In this document: positions 50,911 through 62,701 of the stretch, in pieces
Numbering within the stretch: position 1 is the first letter of the stretch
Layout of the letters: every line of letters begins with the position of its first letter
NCBI RefSeq assembly: GCF_047496725.1
Contig: NC_132982.1
Location: 8,697,001 to 8,761,000 of the forward strand
From: Anoplolepis gracilipes
Taxonomy: Eukaryota > Arthropoda > Insecta > Hymenoptera > Formicidae
Reading direction: 5' to 3'
DNA: 64,000 nucleotides
Program-made: the position numbers and the translations under genes
Notes under the pieces: generated by a model
What the model was told of the DNA's origin: nothing
What the model saw: only the letters and a program-made list of their open reading frames with translations
Database searches by the model: none

Positions 50911-53098
50911 GTGCAGCAAACAAGGATTCTCATGCCATACGCACGTCTCTGTTCGTCGTGTTCTCTCTCTAAAGACACATCACCATAGAGAATCGGGAGA
51001 GACGTGAAGGCGGGTGTCGTAATTGAAAAAGGACGCATCGAAGCTAAAGAGAAGAGAACTAACAGAGAAAGACAAAACAACAGACACGTCTTGGAGAATT
51101 TGGAGCCGTATTAAGAGCGAGTGAGACAGACGAGTAAAACCGGAGGAAGAGAACGGCCAAAACACTCGTTAGAAGAAGCGAGGAGGGAGGCCGAAAGCCA
51201 GGAAGGGCAAGGAGGTCTCAAATTTGGTTGGACGTCGCTTTCCACCGTTCTGTCGTGCGTGCCTATCCCTCTTCAGTTCAGGCAGGGAATCAGAGGAGAT
51301 CGACTATGTCGAAAGTGGTGGGGTTGGTACGCAGGAGAGACGAGAGTTAGCAAACGGAGAAGAAAGAGAGAGAGAAGCAAGGCAGTTTTGTGTTTCTCTC
51401 TCGGTCAAGCATTTGAATGAGAAAGAAGGAAGAAGTTTAAGCGAGAGAAAGGAGAAGAGAGAGGGTAAGAGTTCTTCCAGCTAAGGGAGCGTGACGGAAC
51501 GATGAAGTTTTCGTGAGAGAAAGAGAAAGTCTGAGGGTCAGACAAAGAGAGCTGCTGTTCGCCGGTGTTGCTGGATGAGAAGGAAGAAAGACGTTCGAGA
51601 GGAACGACGATATGAGATAAAGAGAGATAGTAATAGAGACCGAGGGGAAGCATGCTAAAGTCTGAGAGAGAAAGATATAAACAGAGAGAGCGACTCCAAA
51701 GAGGCAAGTGACGACGAAGAGGGGGTGGCGAGGATTGGCGAAGGAAGCGGTGAGGGGCGGAACACGGCAAGAGAGGGGTGAGGGGAGGAGAAACGGTGCC
51801 TTGGCGCGAGCCCGAGGAGTCGAAACTACGGAATTTCAACCGACAGAGTAGTACCGGCGTCCGTACGACACGGTCGTACAGTTGTAGTGAGCGAGTGTAT
51901 TCCGCCGAAGTGAGAGTGAGAGGAAAGAGAGAGAAAGAAAAAGAAGATGTGGGGGGGGGAATTGGACGGAGGGGTGATGCGAAGCTGAGGTGGTTGCGTC
52001 TCATTGTGTTCGCTGTTCGCCGGTTCAGTTCCGCTGCTCTCGCAGTACCGGATACGCGACGTCAGGTAATCGACTCTTAGACACCCACGATCAATTCTGT
52101 CATGATCGTAAAGCGAAAGAGAGAGACTCTATAAATTATAGTTATTGTGGAATACGGACACAATTATAGTGAGCAAAGCGCGAAATGTTTCGCGCTCGTG
52201 ATAATTGTCGTGATAATTAAAATTTTTAGACAATTAGATCAAGATTCGAGACATCCTATCAGAAATCTTCTCTCAAGATCAAGTGTCGATCGTTTCCATC
52301 AACGGAAGAGATTTTGCCAGAAGGACGACGAACGTAAATACAAATATTATTTTGCGCCGGTCAGCATGTGAATCATCGACGATACGTGTGTCTATTTCCG
52401 TTTCATTTTGTTTGTCTCGATACTGAGTTAATCGGTATTGTCCGCCGTTCATTATCGAGAGACGCGTCTCTAATTTTTAGAATAAAACCTGCAAGCAAGT
52501 GGTACCGTCCCGTTGTCGTCATTGTCATCGTGTCGACACACCGTCGAACGGAGGCCGACAATGCCGCACGAGGTGACTGCGATTTATCGAGCGACATTGA
52601 ATTGGATATTCGCGTCCGGAATCGGTGCGATCATATGATAAATGTAGAACACGTTTTATTCCCGGTTTCTTTTTGTTTTCTTCTTTCTACTCTTTTTCGT
52701 TTTAAACACCATATTCTTCCTTCCCTTCTATTGATACGGCTAGATCACGAGGCGCATTGTTTCTCCCGCCGAACTAGTGAATCTTCGCACGTGACTCGTC
52801 GCAGAGCCGTTTCGCACTTCCACGTATGACGCGATCGTTCATGTGATATCTAGCATGCTACGTCACGCGTAGTTATGCTGCGTCATAGAGGACGCAATCC
52901 AAGAAGCGACTAAGTGAAACAACAGACCAAAAAGAAAGGGAGAAGGATTGCCACGTTACAGGTGCGCGCGCGCTCGGGCGCGTGTAACGGGCACTCATGT
53001 GTGTGTGTCGTCTAGTTTTATTCTGTTCGTGTTGTGCACGAGTTACTATTCGACGGCTAAAACACGTGACTTGACGGTCAAGTGGAAAAAAAGACAAT
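50911..53098 (+). other. Probable 5' leader region of the zinc-finger gene, with a possible UTR intron
   Basis: No convincing coding frame occurs here. From about 50980 to 51960 the + strand is strongly purine-rich and full of GAGAG-type words, which in flies are GAGA-factor/Pipsqueak sites. A good donor, GTCAG/GTAATC (exon end 52065), and an acceptor with a short pyrimidine run, CTAATTTTTAG (ending 52480), could remove an intron of about 415 bases. A weaker AG lies at 52961. The 199-residue minus-strand frame at 51405-52004 is the reverse of the purine tract (Ser/Leu/Pro-rich) and is not counted as a gene. Confidence 0.45.
52066..52480 (+). other. Candidate 5' UTR intron
   Basis: Bounded by CAG/GTAATC on the left and TTTTTAG/AATAAA on the right. 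The coding exon downstream keeps its own upstream in-frame stop, so splicing here would not change the protein. Supported by splice-site resemblance only. Confidence 0.3.
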
Positions 53099-53415
53099 AT
53101 GAGTGAAATGACGAGTGTCGAGCCACAACAACAACAGCAACAGTACGTAGGTGGCAGTTCGAATACGGGGCATCATTGTAAAGACTGTGGTCTTAACTTC
53201 GAGAGCGAGAAAAGCTTAGAGGTGCACCTGCGTTATCATCAAGAAAATTTATTAAATCAATGGGCTAGTAAGGCACAACAAGAAGAGAGCAATAATAATC
53301 ATAATAAAACTGGCAATCATAATAATCACGTGAATGTCAATCGAGATAATGTGACTGTGCCGACGGATTCGAATGAGCCGTCATCGATGTCGCCTTCTCA
53401 AGATCCAACATCTTC

Positions 53416-53496
<81 letters not shown>

Positions 53497-53503
53497 GCAA
53501 CAA

Positions 53504-53534
<31 letters not shown>

Positions 53535-56251
53535 CACAACAACAGCCTCAACAACAGCAGCAACAACCTGCCATACATACACTTGTATGCCAGTCATATG
53601 ATCATTTTCAACCATTGTTTAATGAGAGCGGCTATTACATGCCAAACGAGCAGTCTTACATGTTAACTCATCATTTTTCACCGTCCCAGGAAGATGCTCA
53701 GAGCAATCGTGATGGTGGCGGCGGTTACCCCCGTTATCATCCGTATCAGCATCAACAGCATTATTCTGCAGATCGCGCGACGTCCAATTCTACTAGTCCG
53801 CAGAGTCCGCCGCTTCAATGCGACAAATGCGGTGCTGTTTACGAAGACGCAAATCAGTTAGGCGAACACATGAGAACGAATCATTTAGATTCACCTTCTG
53901 CGTATCCACCCGTGCCACAGTATCAATTGGGCAACAGCCCTCAGCAGTTGCATCCATCGCCGCCTCTTTCTAATCAACCACAACAACAACCTGGTTATGA
54001 TTACAACGGTGGACAGACAAACAAATCGGAAATGAAACAAGAACCACCTGAAGAGCAGACTGAGATTCTCGACTTAGATTCTCATAAAGTGGAAAGCGCG
54101 CACCGATTCGAGGAGCTCATGAGACTTCGGCAGCAACAACAGCAGCAACAACAACAAGGACTTCAGATGCAGATGCAGCAACAGCTAATACAGCAGCAGC
54201 AGCAGCCACAGCAGCACAGAATAGGATCACATTCGGTGAGTTCTATGCTGGGTTGGCCGCCGGCCACTCAACCACATGATTATCATAGCGGGCTTGGGTC
54301 TATGGGCCCCATAGACAATGTTCCTCCACCGATTGCTGATCAAGGTCAGTTCATGCGTGGTCAACATATGCCTGTGGAGCACGGACATCAAGGCTCACCA
54401 ATAATCGCAAGCGCGCAACCGATAGCAAATCATCAAATGCCAGCTGGATTCGTTCAGACAGCGGCGCCAGCGCCGCCGGCGCCATTAGCTAACCAATCCT
54501 GGAAAAGCAACGAGCCGCGCCGGCCAAAGACCTACAACTGCAGCTCGTGCAACAAGTGGTTTACAAGTTCGGGCCATCTCAAAAGACATTATAATACGAC
54601 GTTGCACAAGAACGCTGTCAAAAATGGCAAGGAACCTGATCCAGCGATCTTACCGATTAGCGCTCATCATCATCCTACTAGAGAGAACAATCATTCGAGT
54701 AACAGGGGCGGCGGCGCGCCCGCACGATCTCCATCGGATTTACCATCTTCTAGGAGTCCCCCAAACTTGATGGCAGGTCCCTCGGGCGAGGCGACGAGGG
54801 GCCTGCTTCACACGCCCACCACGCACTGCAATTCCAACAGCAGCAACAGCAGCAGCGACTCTTCGGCAGCGGTCCTAATGCAACAACAACTGGTCCATCT
54901 GCCACACTCGGGAATAATGCCGGTCAATTCTCCGGTTCCATCGCCACTGGCGGGACATCATCAGCAACAAATGGGTTCTGCGCCTCACCAGCTGGGCCTC
55001 CAGCAGCAGCAACAACAGCAGCAACAGCTTCACCTGCCAACGGATTCATCGGGCCAGCCGGTGCATCATACCACGAGTTCGCCCATACCCCCACAGGCGG
55101 CATCGCACATGAGTTGCCCTTCGCCAATGGGTTCATCCCCGCACCCGCATCACATGAACTCGCCAGGCTCGGTCCATCCGGCGATGACTTCGCCCACGGC
55201 GATGGGGGGTACTACGATGCCTCACCAGCCGTACCCAAACGCATTGCCCCCCCACGTTACCACAATTACTACCCCCACCCCGGCGGTCCTACTGGAGTCT
55301 ACCCAACCAGTTACCACCCTCCAGCTAACTTCTATTGGTAACGAGCAAAACGATCAACAACATCATCAGTTATTGCCCAGTTTTACGGTTTTTGATCACA
55401 AGAATTTCTCGCAAATCGGTGTATTAACAGCGTTTGTAGAAGTACAAAACCAGATACAAGCCGTTAACGTGGGGGGGCTAAGCACGGAGGAGATCACTCC
55501 TCAAGAATCTTTTGAATCTACCCCAACGACTTATGACCCATTTTCACCATCGCGCTATAAGTCGTTGACCGATATGGACCTAACGACGATGCAGACGAAC
55601 GCGGATCAAGTATCTTCGCTCACCTATCAGTTTGAGCAACAGCACATTGATATTGAAACGAATAATAACCACCTATCACAGCTGAGGCAAGCGAAGGAAG
55701 ATTTAGACCCGAACATCGGCTTGCAGCCTAAGAAGGAGCGTAAGAGCAAGATCAACTCCAGCAAGCAACGTCAGGTCACTTCCGCGGCTAATTTTATTTC
55801 GCAAGATGGCATCCACAAGTGCATCGATTGTAATAAATCTTTCGGGAGAGGCTGCTATCTCACACAGCATAATAAAAGCTTCCACTCGGGCGACAAGCCG
55901 TTTAAATGCTCTCAATGCGGCAAGCGATTTCCGGACGAGGAATTGCATGCAAAACATGTGCAGATGCACACCTGTTTGAGAAAGCACAAGTGCGAAGCCT
56001 GCCCGAAAGTATTCGCCCACAAAACCGACCTCAAGCGGCATACTTGCATCCATACCGGTAAGCGGCCATTCAAATGTGATACTTGCGGTAAAGGATTTAT
56101 CCGACAGGATCACATGAAAAAGCATCAAGATACGCACAACAAGAAAGCGCGGCTGTCCGCGCAACGACAGAGCATGCAACGAGTGAACGCCCAGCGGCTC
56201 AACGGTTCGCGTTACAACGCTCAACGGTCTCAATGTTCAACGCAATGTTAA
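53099..56251 (+). CDS. Glutamine-rich seven-finger C2H2 zinc-finger protein, probable nuclear DNA-binding regulator
   Basis: A single open exon of 1050 codons. The start is the first ATG after an in-frame TGA at 53072-53074, and it has A at -3. Seven C2H2 fingers are visible by their Cys/His ligands: C27/C30/H43/H47; C241/C244/H257/H262; C481/C484/H497/H503; then a C-terminal cluster C908/C911/H924/H929, C937/C940/H953/H957, C965/C968/H981/H985, C993/C996/H1009/H1013. A TGKRPF linker, close to the classical TGEKPF type, precedes the last finger. Between fingers the chain is low complexity: 39 uninterrupted Gln (107-145), 9 Gln at 345-353, 9 Gln at 635-643, and His/Pro/Ser-rich stretches. A Thr-rich block at about 719-748 looks less repetitive. 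M312-K313-Q314-E315 fits a SUMO-acceptor consensus. The basic segment 878-891 could be a nuclear localisation signal. The tail repeats AQR-type triplets. From family knowledge it should bind DNA in the nucleus; its targets are unknown. From memory only, it could be the orthologue of Drosophila l(3)neo38. The C2H2 assignment is firm, the orthology is not. Confidence 0.94.
53417..53533 (+). repeat. CAG/CAA repeat coding for 39 glutamines
   Basis: Thirty-nine glutamine codons lie inside the zinc-finger gene between S106 and P146: 14 CAG, then 12 CAA, then a mixed CAG/CAA stretch ending in 8 CAG. After P146 come QQQ-P-QQQQQQ-P. The 14-CAG run is the segment most likely to vary in length; the CAA block would interrupt slippage. 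The antisense frames give only poly-Leu or poly-Ala products and are not genes. Confidence 0.98.
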
Positions 56252-56586
56252 ACGACCCGACAATGTCGACAATGTCGACAGAACAACTACGACAAAAAGT
56301 TGTAAAGAGACGTGTGCCTTCGGGATGTCAAACTTGATGGGTTGCTCCGATCGTTGCGCGGCCTCGAGATCGTCTCGTTCACAGAACGGAAGGTAACATT
56401 CTTCGCCGATTGGCAGATATCGTTCGCATTTTCCGTTTTGTTTCTTGTTCTAATTTAATCCCAGACACACAGAAATATATAACTGTTTGCCAATGATTTA
56501 ATATTTATTTTGTAATTTTTGCTAAAATAGTACATTATTTTTAATAAGAAAAATTAAATAGATAACGAATTTTTTTTAAACAGTTT

Positions 56587-56615
56587 TGACGTAATAATAT
56601 GCACGTGGACGTCAT
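56587..56615 (+). promoter_or_regulatory. bZIP/bHLH-type motif cluster in the 3' flank
   Basis: TGACGTAA (56587), CACGTG (56602) and GACGTCAT (56608) fall within 29 bases in otherwise AT-rich DNA, about 340 bases after the zinc-finger stop codon. Confidence 0.3.
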
Positions 56616-57066
56616 ATGACAGCGTCGACATTTTTTCAATTTTTTTCTATTAATGTAATATTTATTTGATTCTTAAAGCAATTCGACGTTCTCCAAGCTT
56701 TTTATCTAAAAGTAATTTGATGGAAAGTAATCAAGACGAAACGGTCTTTACAATATATCGAAATTGTGCTTCTTTTGTGAATATAAACGTCATATAAAAA
56801 AATGTATCTGCGGAACTTTCATGACGGTATCGACGAACCGAAGGCGTAGCGATTCGATCCCAAAAAGAAATAATGCGAGATCTTTCTCTATCTATTACTT
56901 TCGCAAAATGGTTCCTCAACAAATCACGACTTTAAATTCCGTAAACATTTTTAACAACGATCTCGGGAAAGTTGTAAGCGCATTTTCAAATTGGCAACAA
57001 GTGATCGAAGACTAATACATCAACGTTGTATTAAGTCCTCGAAGCTTATAGCATTGTACAAAGTAC

Positions 57067-57069
<3 letters not shown>

Positions 57070-57132
<63 letters not shown>
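57070..57132 (+). repeat. TA microsatellite
   Basis: About 31 TA units inside the probable 3' UTR. Confidence 0.98.
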
Positions 57133-57138
<6 letters not shown>

Positions 57139-57806
57139 GTATATTACTATTACATTATAATTATTACAAATATATAATGACAAAAAACAAAGAAGGGTCT
57201 CCATAATATGAAATTTGCAACTATAGAACGAAAGCCATTTAGCGTTAACGTTAGAAAAAGTTGTTCAACATTTTTTTCTACTTTTTCATATATTTTTAAT
57301 ATTACAGTTTTAAATATGTTATAAATATTGTATATAATTATGTATTTATAACTACGCCTTATTTCTTATGTTCCTTCAATATATGTTCTTAAAAACATCG
57401 AAATTTATTTTCATTTATCTCATCACACAATTTCATAATTTATTATTATACTTCTTTTCTTTCTCTCTTTTTCTCTTACTTTTAAAAAAAATAATTACTC
57501 TACTATTACTTATTACAAGATATTATTATTTTGGGCAAAATAACAATAAACTTTTAAGTAATGTTGATAATAATATAATTACATTAATTGTTATAACAAC
57601 AAAATTATATATTATTATAGTAAAAGAAGTTTTGTTGCTATTGAGAACTTACATACAGCAAAAACTTAAGCATAATAATAAATTGTAAAATGTGATGAAT
57701 AAAAGTATCATTTAATCGATGTGAAAATATATATGCTGAAGAAGTAAAAATTTATTCTATCCTATTTTTAATAAATTTTTCTGTGTTTTGTTCTATGAAT
57801 AGGAAG

Positions 57807-57881
57807 TACTTGTAAATATATTTTAAAATAGTCTTTGGTTCTACAATTAGCAGGAGCTACTTGTAAATATATTTTAAAATA
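57807..57881 (+). repeat. Short direct repeat
   Basis: TACTTGTAAATATATTTTAA and the next few bases occur at 57807-57830 and again at 57858-57881, 51 bases apart. Confidence 0.85.
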
Positions 57882-57968
57882 ATTGTAAATAACATAAATA
57901 TTTTTTTCTTTTTACATGTGTTTATAAAGGATAAAAATAAGTAAACAATAAAACACTCCGTTGTCGTT

Positions 57969-58197
57969 GAAAACGCGTCCAACATTAATCAATAATTGTA
58001 ATGTATAATCGAAGGAAATGTAAAAGGTGTACTTTTTAATTTAGATAAAATTTTAATTTTAGATTTCCGTTCCTTTATTGTGAAAACATACCCGATACAT
58101 TGATTAATAATTGAAATGTATCTCCTAACGGAATATAAAAAATATATTTTTTATTTTAAATAAAACTTTGATTTTAATCAATGCTGGGCACGTTTTC
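57969..58197. mobile_element. Small inverted-repeat element with three copies of one motif
   Basis: The motif GAAAACGCGTCC followed by AACATTAATCAA (57969-57992) recurs in the same orientation at 58082-58107 and inverted at 58174-58197, with scattered base changes. The first and second copies head a diverged tandem unit of about 110 bases; the first and third form terminal inverted repeats of about 24 bases. A MITE that gained an internal duplication would explain it. No frame and no recognised family. Confidence 0.45.
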
Positions 58198-58641
58198 ATA
58201 ATAATGTTTCATTTGTTTATTTAAAAGCCTAAGGTAGTCTAAAGTTATAATTCGCGCGTTGCTCAAGGTGAACTTTACTCGCACTTTTAAATTGATTGTA
58301 AAATTTTAATTAGATTTTCTTATCAATCGTGATTAAACGGTATAAAGGGAAATTAAAACTCAATTGTACATGTATGTTTATATGAATTGATGTGCACGTC
58401 AAATAAACCATACATAAAATCCTAAATAAGTTCTCATACGTATTAAGTTTCTAAATTCTCTCCCAATTTTTAAATTTTTAAAATAGTCTTTTAAATTTTA
58501 TAAAATAAAAGAGTATTCTAGTTTATTAATTTTTTAAATATTACACTTGTATATATTGTAAATAAATATAACAATTTAATAAATTAATTAAGTTATATAT
58601 TTTATTTGTTCTCTAGATTGTTATGCTTAATTTACATATAA

Positions 58642-58661
58642 AACTCTTATCGATAAGAGTT
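58642..58661. repeat. Perfect 20-bp palindrome centred on TATCGATA
   Basis: AACTCTTATCGATAAGAGTT is fully self-complementary with no spacer. Its centre, TATCGATA, equals the DRE element bound by DREF in flies. Further TATCGATA sites occur at 43347-43354 and 62515-62522. Confidence 0.9.
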
Positions 58662-59107
58662 AAATAGTTGATTTTATATTAAGATCACATTCTCTTATTA
58701 AAAATATTCATATGTTGATTATTCATTTTAGCAACTGTTGTTAAGATTTAATCTTATTTTGTATGTTCTCGCTATTAAAGTTTATCAATTAATGTTAATT
58801 ATTTTCGTAGCTTAATTTGTTCCGCATATTCACGGCACTAATTAATCGATGCCTGATTAATTACTGTGGCAAAACGAGCCAATCGCCACGACTACGATCC
58901 GACCTCGCAGTAAATTTCCCTTCGAGCCATGCGTCGTTCGGCACACGCAAATACACATTATGAGTAAATGTTCACCTTACTATAACGAAATAACAAGTTA
59001 TTGTTTTCGTCCTTGTTTTATTGAAGCGATCGATTTCAAAATGTCCAAATAGGTTCTCGCTCAATATTATATTAGTTATTTAAACCTCCGTCATGTGCAC
59101 ACACATA

Positions 59108-59109
<2 letters not shown>

Positions 59110-59158
<49 letters not shown>
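59110..59158 (+). repeat. CA microsatellite
   Basis: About 24 CA units. Confidence 0.98.
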
Positions 59159-60224
59159 TACCGTTGCTGTTTAACAAAAAATTATCTTTAATGTGTATAT
59201 GTCGAGACACTGTATGATAATTTGGTCAAGTTTATTTGATAGTTTTTAATTTCACACTTAAATAAATGAATGATAAAAATATTTATATATTATTGTAATT
59301 TTTCACTATAAACAAAATCTGTTTATAATTATACATGTTTTATAATAATATTTGTATTTTTATTTATTCTATTATAATTATATTAAGGTTCATATGTTCG
59401 TTTATCGTGACAGTTTACTCTTATTTGAGGAGGCACTTGTATTTAAATTAAAAAAAAACAAAAGACCGAGGGACGAGAGATGATAATTTTTGAAACTTTT
59501 ATTCTCTACTCCCGATTGCAGCCAACCCTAGGTTGGCGAAAAGACGGAGGGAGTATGCGTTTTTTACTCGTCTATAATAAAGCTATTTTGTTTTATTTGG
59601 AACGTTCTTTTTATGCATATTAATTGGCATATTATTAACATAAAAAAATACATTAGTAATCTGTCGCAAGTACTTAAAAAATTGGGTATATTGTCACGAT
59701 GAATAAAGGATATTTCTAAAACAGTAGTATGACAAATTTACATCGGCAGTATTGTAAAGCAAAAAATCCTGATAAACACATGTAAATACATCTTCTACGT
59801 TTTTAAAATATAGATCGATTAAGATACTGTATACTTTGCAAATGATTTTCGTCACTGTAGTCGCGAAATATAAAATTTAAATATCCTGTGTAAAACAATC
59901 CACGGATTTAAGGATATATTCTTATTGTTAGATACATACAGAAAAATTGCGAGCGTACACAATACATCACAAACTTGACGCGAATATAAACACATTTTTT
60001 TTTCACAAGTCCTGCTTTATTTATCATATTAAGGAAGAATAATATCAATACACACGTAAATAATATCGATGTATAGCGTATAACATGATAACACGCGGTA
60101 AACGATATGTAGCACTCTTGCCACTTTTTACTACGTAATGTCACACCCGAAACAGACTACCTCAGAGTTCAGGAATTTAACGATGAATGAATGGTGAAAA
60201 GAAAGAAAATGAAAGAGCCAATGC

Positions 60225-60249
60225 AATAATAATAATAATAATAATAATA

Positions 60250-60311
<62 letters not shown>
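60225..60311 (+). repeat. AAT trinucleotide repeat
   Basis: About 28 AAT units with a single G replacement near 60253. Confidence 0.98.
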
Positions 60312-60716
60312 GTAGCGAAGAGCGTCCGTGTGGGCGAAAGATGTACTTTCATACATTGCAGTTTGACTTGTATTTTGTATGCGCTGCGTCATAATCATCT
60401 CTTTTGCGCACGAGGTATAACACTAGATATGAGAGAAAGGGAGAAGTAGAAAGAGAGAGAAAGAAAAAAAGAAAGAAAGAACTGTCGTTCAATATAATAT
60501 ATAAGATGAGAGTAGATTAAAATTTTCACACGTATTTACTAACGTAATCCAAACTCGCTATTAGGATATATATCTTACTTTCTTTCTCTCTCTTTATTTT
60601 ATCTTCTACTTTTTGTATTTTTCATCATTCGGCTTTACTTTAGATTTAAGATGTCCAAATTATAAGCTGATTAAACCAGTAGGTAATCTAAAAAATGCGA
60701 ATGGTAGAAGACAACG

Positions 60717-60728
<12 letters not shown>

Positions 60729-60790
<62 letters not shown>
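60729..60790 (+). repeat. GA microsatellite
   Basis: About 30 GA units. Confidence 0.98.
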
Positions 60791-60793
<3 letters not shown>

Positions 60794-62056
60794 AGGGAAG
60801 ATACATATAATCTGCAAGCGAGTTTGGTTGTAAGAATGTTGTTTTAATAATGTGCATGAACGTTTCACATAACTCGTGCATTAATCATTATCATTAGTGT
60901 CAATTTTTGATGGAATATGTAACATGTTTTTGTTTCATCAATCAAAAAATCACTACACACGTTACGTTCCTATATTTAGTGGACTTAGCGTACAATGGAA
61001 TTCGCTATGAGAAGCGGAGAAAGAAATTGATGTGCGATTTTTAGAGACATATCAAACAGTGTTACTGCACACTCGGTTTCATTATAAATAATATAACGCG
61101 TCGGCGTTAGGCGAAGGCTCTGATATTATGCAATCGAATATACTATATCTAGCCATATCATCGTTTTACAAAACGATCCAACGTCACGAGAGACAAGGAG
61201 AACAGAATGCAAATGTTTGCGATTTCATTCGTCTCTGTATCCAAGGCGTGACGGCGAAAAGAAAAAAAACAAATATAGATATGTAACTAGAATTTCAGAG
61301 CGATGAGATATTCTTAGTACAATCTTTCGATATGGAATTTTAATAGCGATTTCAAAGTTGCTTGAAAAATCAAGGCTCATTTCTTTTTTTTCACTTGTTT
61401 TTTATATTATTACTTATTTTTTATATTATCACTTGTTTTTTTTTTAATATTACTACTTCCCCAGCTCTCTTCATTATTGACTATTATTATATTAATATTA
61501 TTAATTATTATTATATTGTATTAATATTATTGTATCGATAAAACTATTGGATTAATTATAAGACGTAATTTTTGTACATTTCATTCACTTGGCGAATGTC
61601 TGTTGTGAGAAATGATGATGATCCCGGCACATTTCACGTGCTACGTGTAACACTAACGTATATATGTATATGTACGTATGTGTATATATACTAGGGGATT
61701 TTTTTTTTTTCAAATGCGCGTCGTTAGGTCGTTATGACATTTTAGGTCAATAGTATAATACATATCTTAGGTTTTGAATAGCTCTCTTTAGTAAAATGCA
61801 GTATTTTAGCTTCTTTAAACGATGGTGTTTGGGTCCATGTATAGATTTCTTTAAAAGATGATCCCCTAATTGTTTTGAACAGTAATTGTGTGTCATATAT
61901 GTAAAAGTGATGATTCGCGACTAACAATTTGTGCGCGCGATTTTCCTAAAATTTTCAAGATACATATCAATATAGTCGTCCGATTTTATAACTGTAGGTT
62001 TTTATAAAAATTTTTTACGCGATGCTTTATGTACTCTGTAATATTTCGAAACATTG

Positions 62057-62173
<117 letters not shown>

Positions 62174-62701
62174 TAATTTCTACTCCAAAGTATTGCAGAA
62201 TATGTAAAGAATCACACACAAAAATTTTTGTAAAAAAACTACAGTTATGAAATCAGATGAATATATCGATATGTATTTCGAAAATCTCGGAAAAATCACA
62301 TCGTACAAATTATTCGTTGGGAATCTGTTAAAGAGGAAGAAGAAATGTATGGGTAAAAATATCGGCATAAATTCATATTTGAAAAAAATCTCTATACGCT
62401 GAGGAGTTAAGAGAGAATTGCGCACATTCCGGATCATTGTATCTTTATATTATAAGGATATTGATAAGATGTATATATAGGAATATTCCCAAACACAATC
62501 GCGCGAAAGAAAGATATCGATAATATTGAGATATGCATTCCCTTAAAAAAAAAAAAAAATGTGATTCTGATTTCACGGGCATTTTCTCCCAGAGAATATT
62601 GAGAAGCAGTTAATTTTCGCCAGAGTGCGAGAAAAGTAACTTGAGAGAGATTCTCTCATTTCACACAGGAACATTATTCCGTACACGCATATACACATAC
62701 A

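Larger units (their letters stand above)
56252..57703 (+). other. Probable 3' UTR of the zinc-finger gene
   Basis: After the TAA stop there is a short direct repeat of AATGTCGAC, then AT-rich DNA without a credible frame. A long TA microsatellite lies within it. AATAAA hexamers occur at 57545-57550, 57677-57682 and 57698-57703, the first cluster of polyadenylation-type signals I noted after the stop. Which one is used, if any, cannot be told from sequence. Confidence 0.4.

Noticed and set aside
51405..52004. 199-codon minus-strand open frame
   Set aside because: It is the complement of the purine-rich leader tract, so it is Ser/Leu/Pro-biased with no domain. It overlaps the probable 5' UTR of the zinc-finger gene.
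53337..53615. Poly-Val/Ala, poly-Leu and poly-Ser/Asn frames over the CAG/CAA tract
   Set aside because: Alternative-frame translations of the glutamine repeat.
55703..56233. 176-codon frame antisense to the zinc fingers
   Set aside because: Shadow of the C2H2 coding sequence on the other strand.
56845..56870. TTCGATCC-type words resembling a tRNA T-arm (also near 4470, 19300 and 37633)
   Set aside because: No matching acceptor, D-arm or anticodon stems could be built around them.
59101..59158. Regular repeat spacing suggestive of an array
   Set aside because: It is a CA microsatellite. No CRISPR-type repeat-spacer pattern exists in the window.
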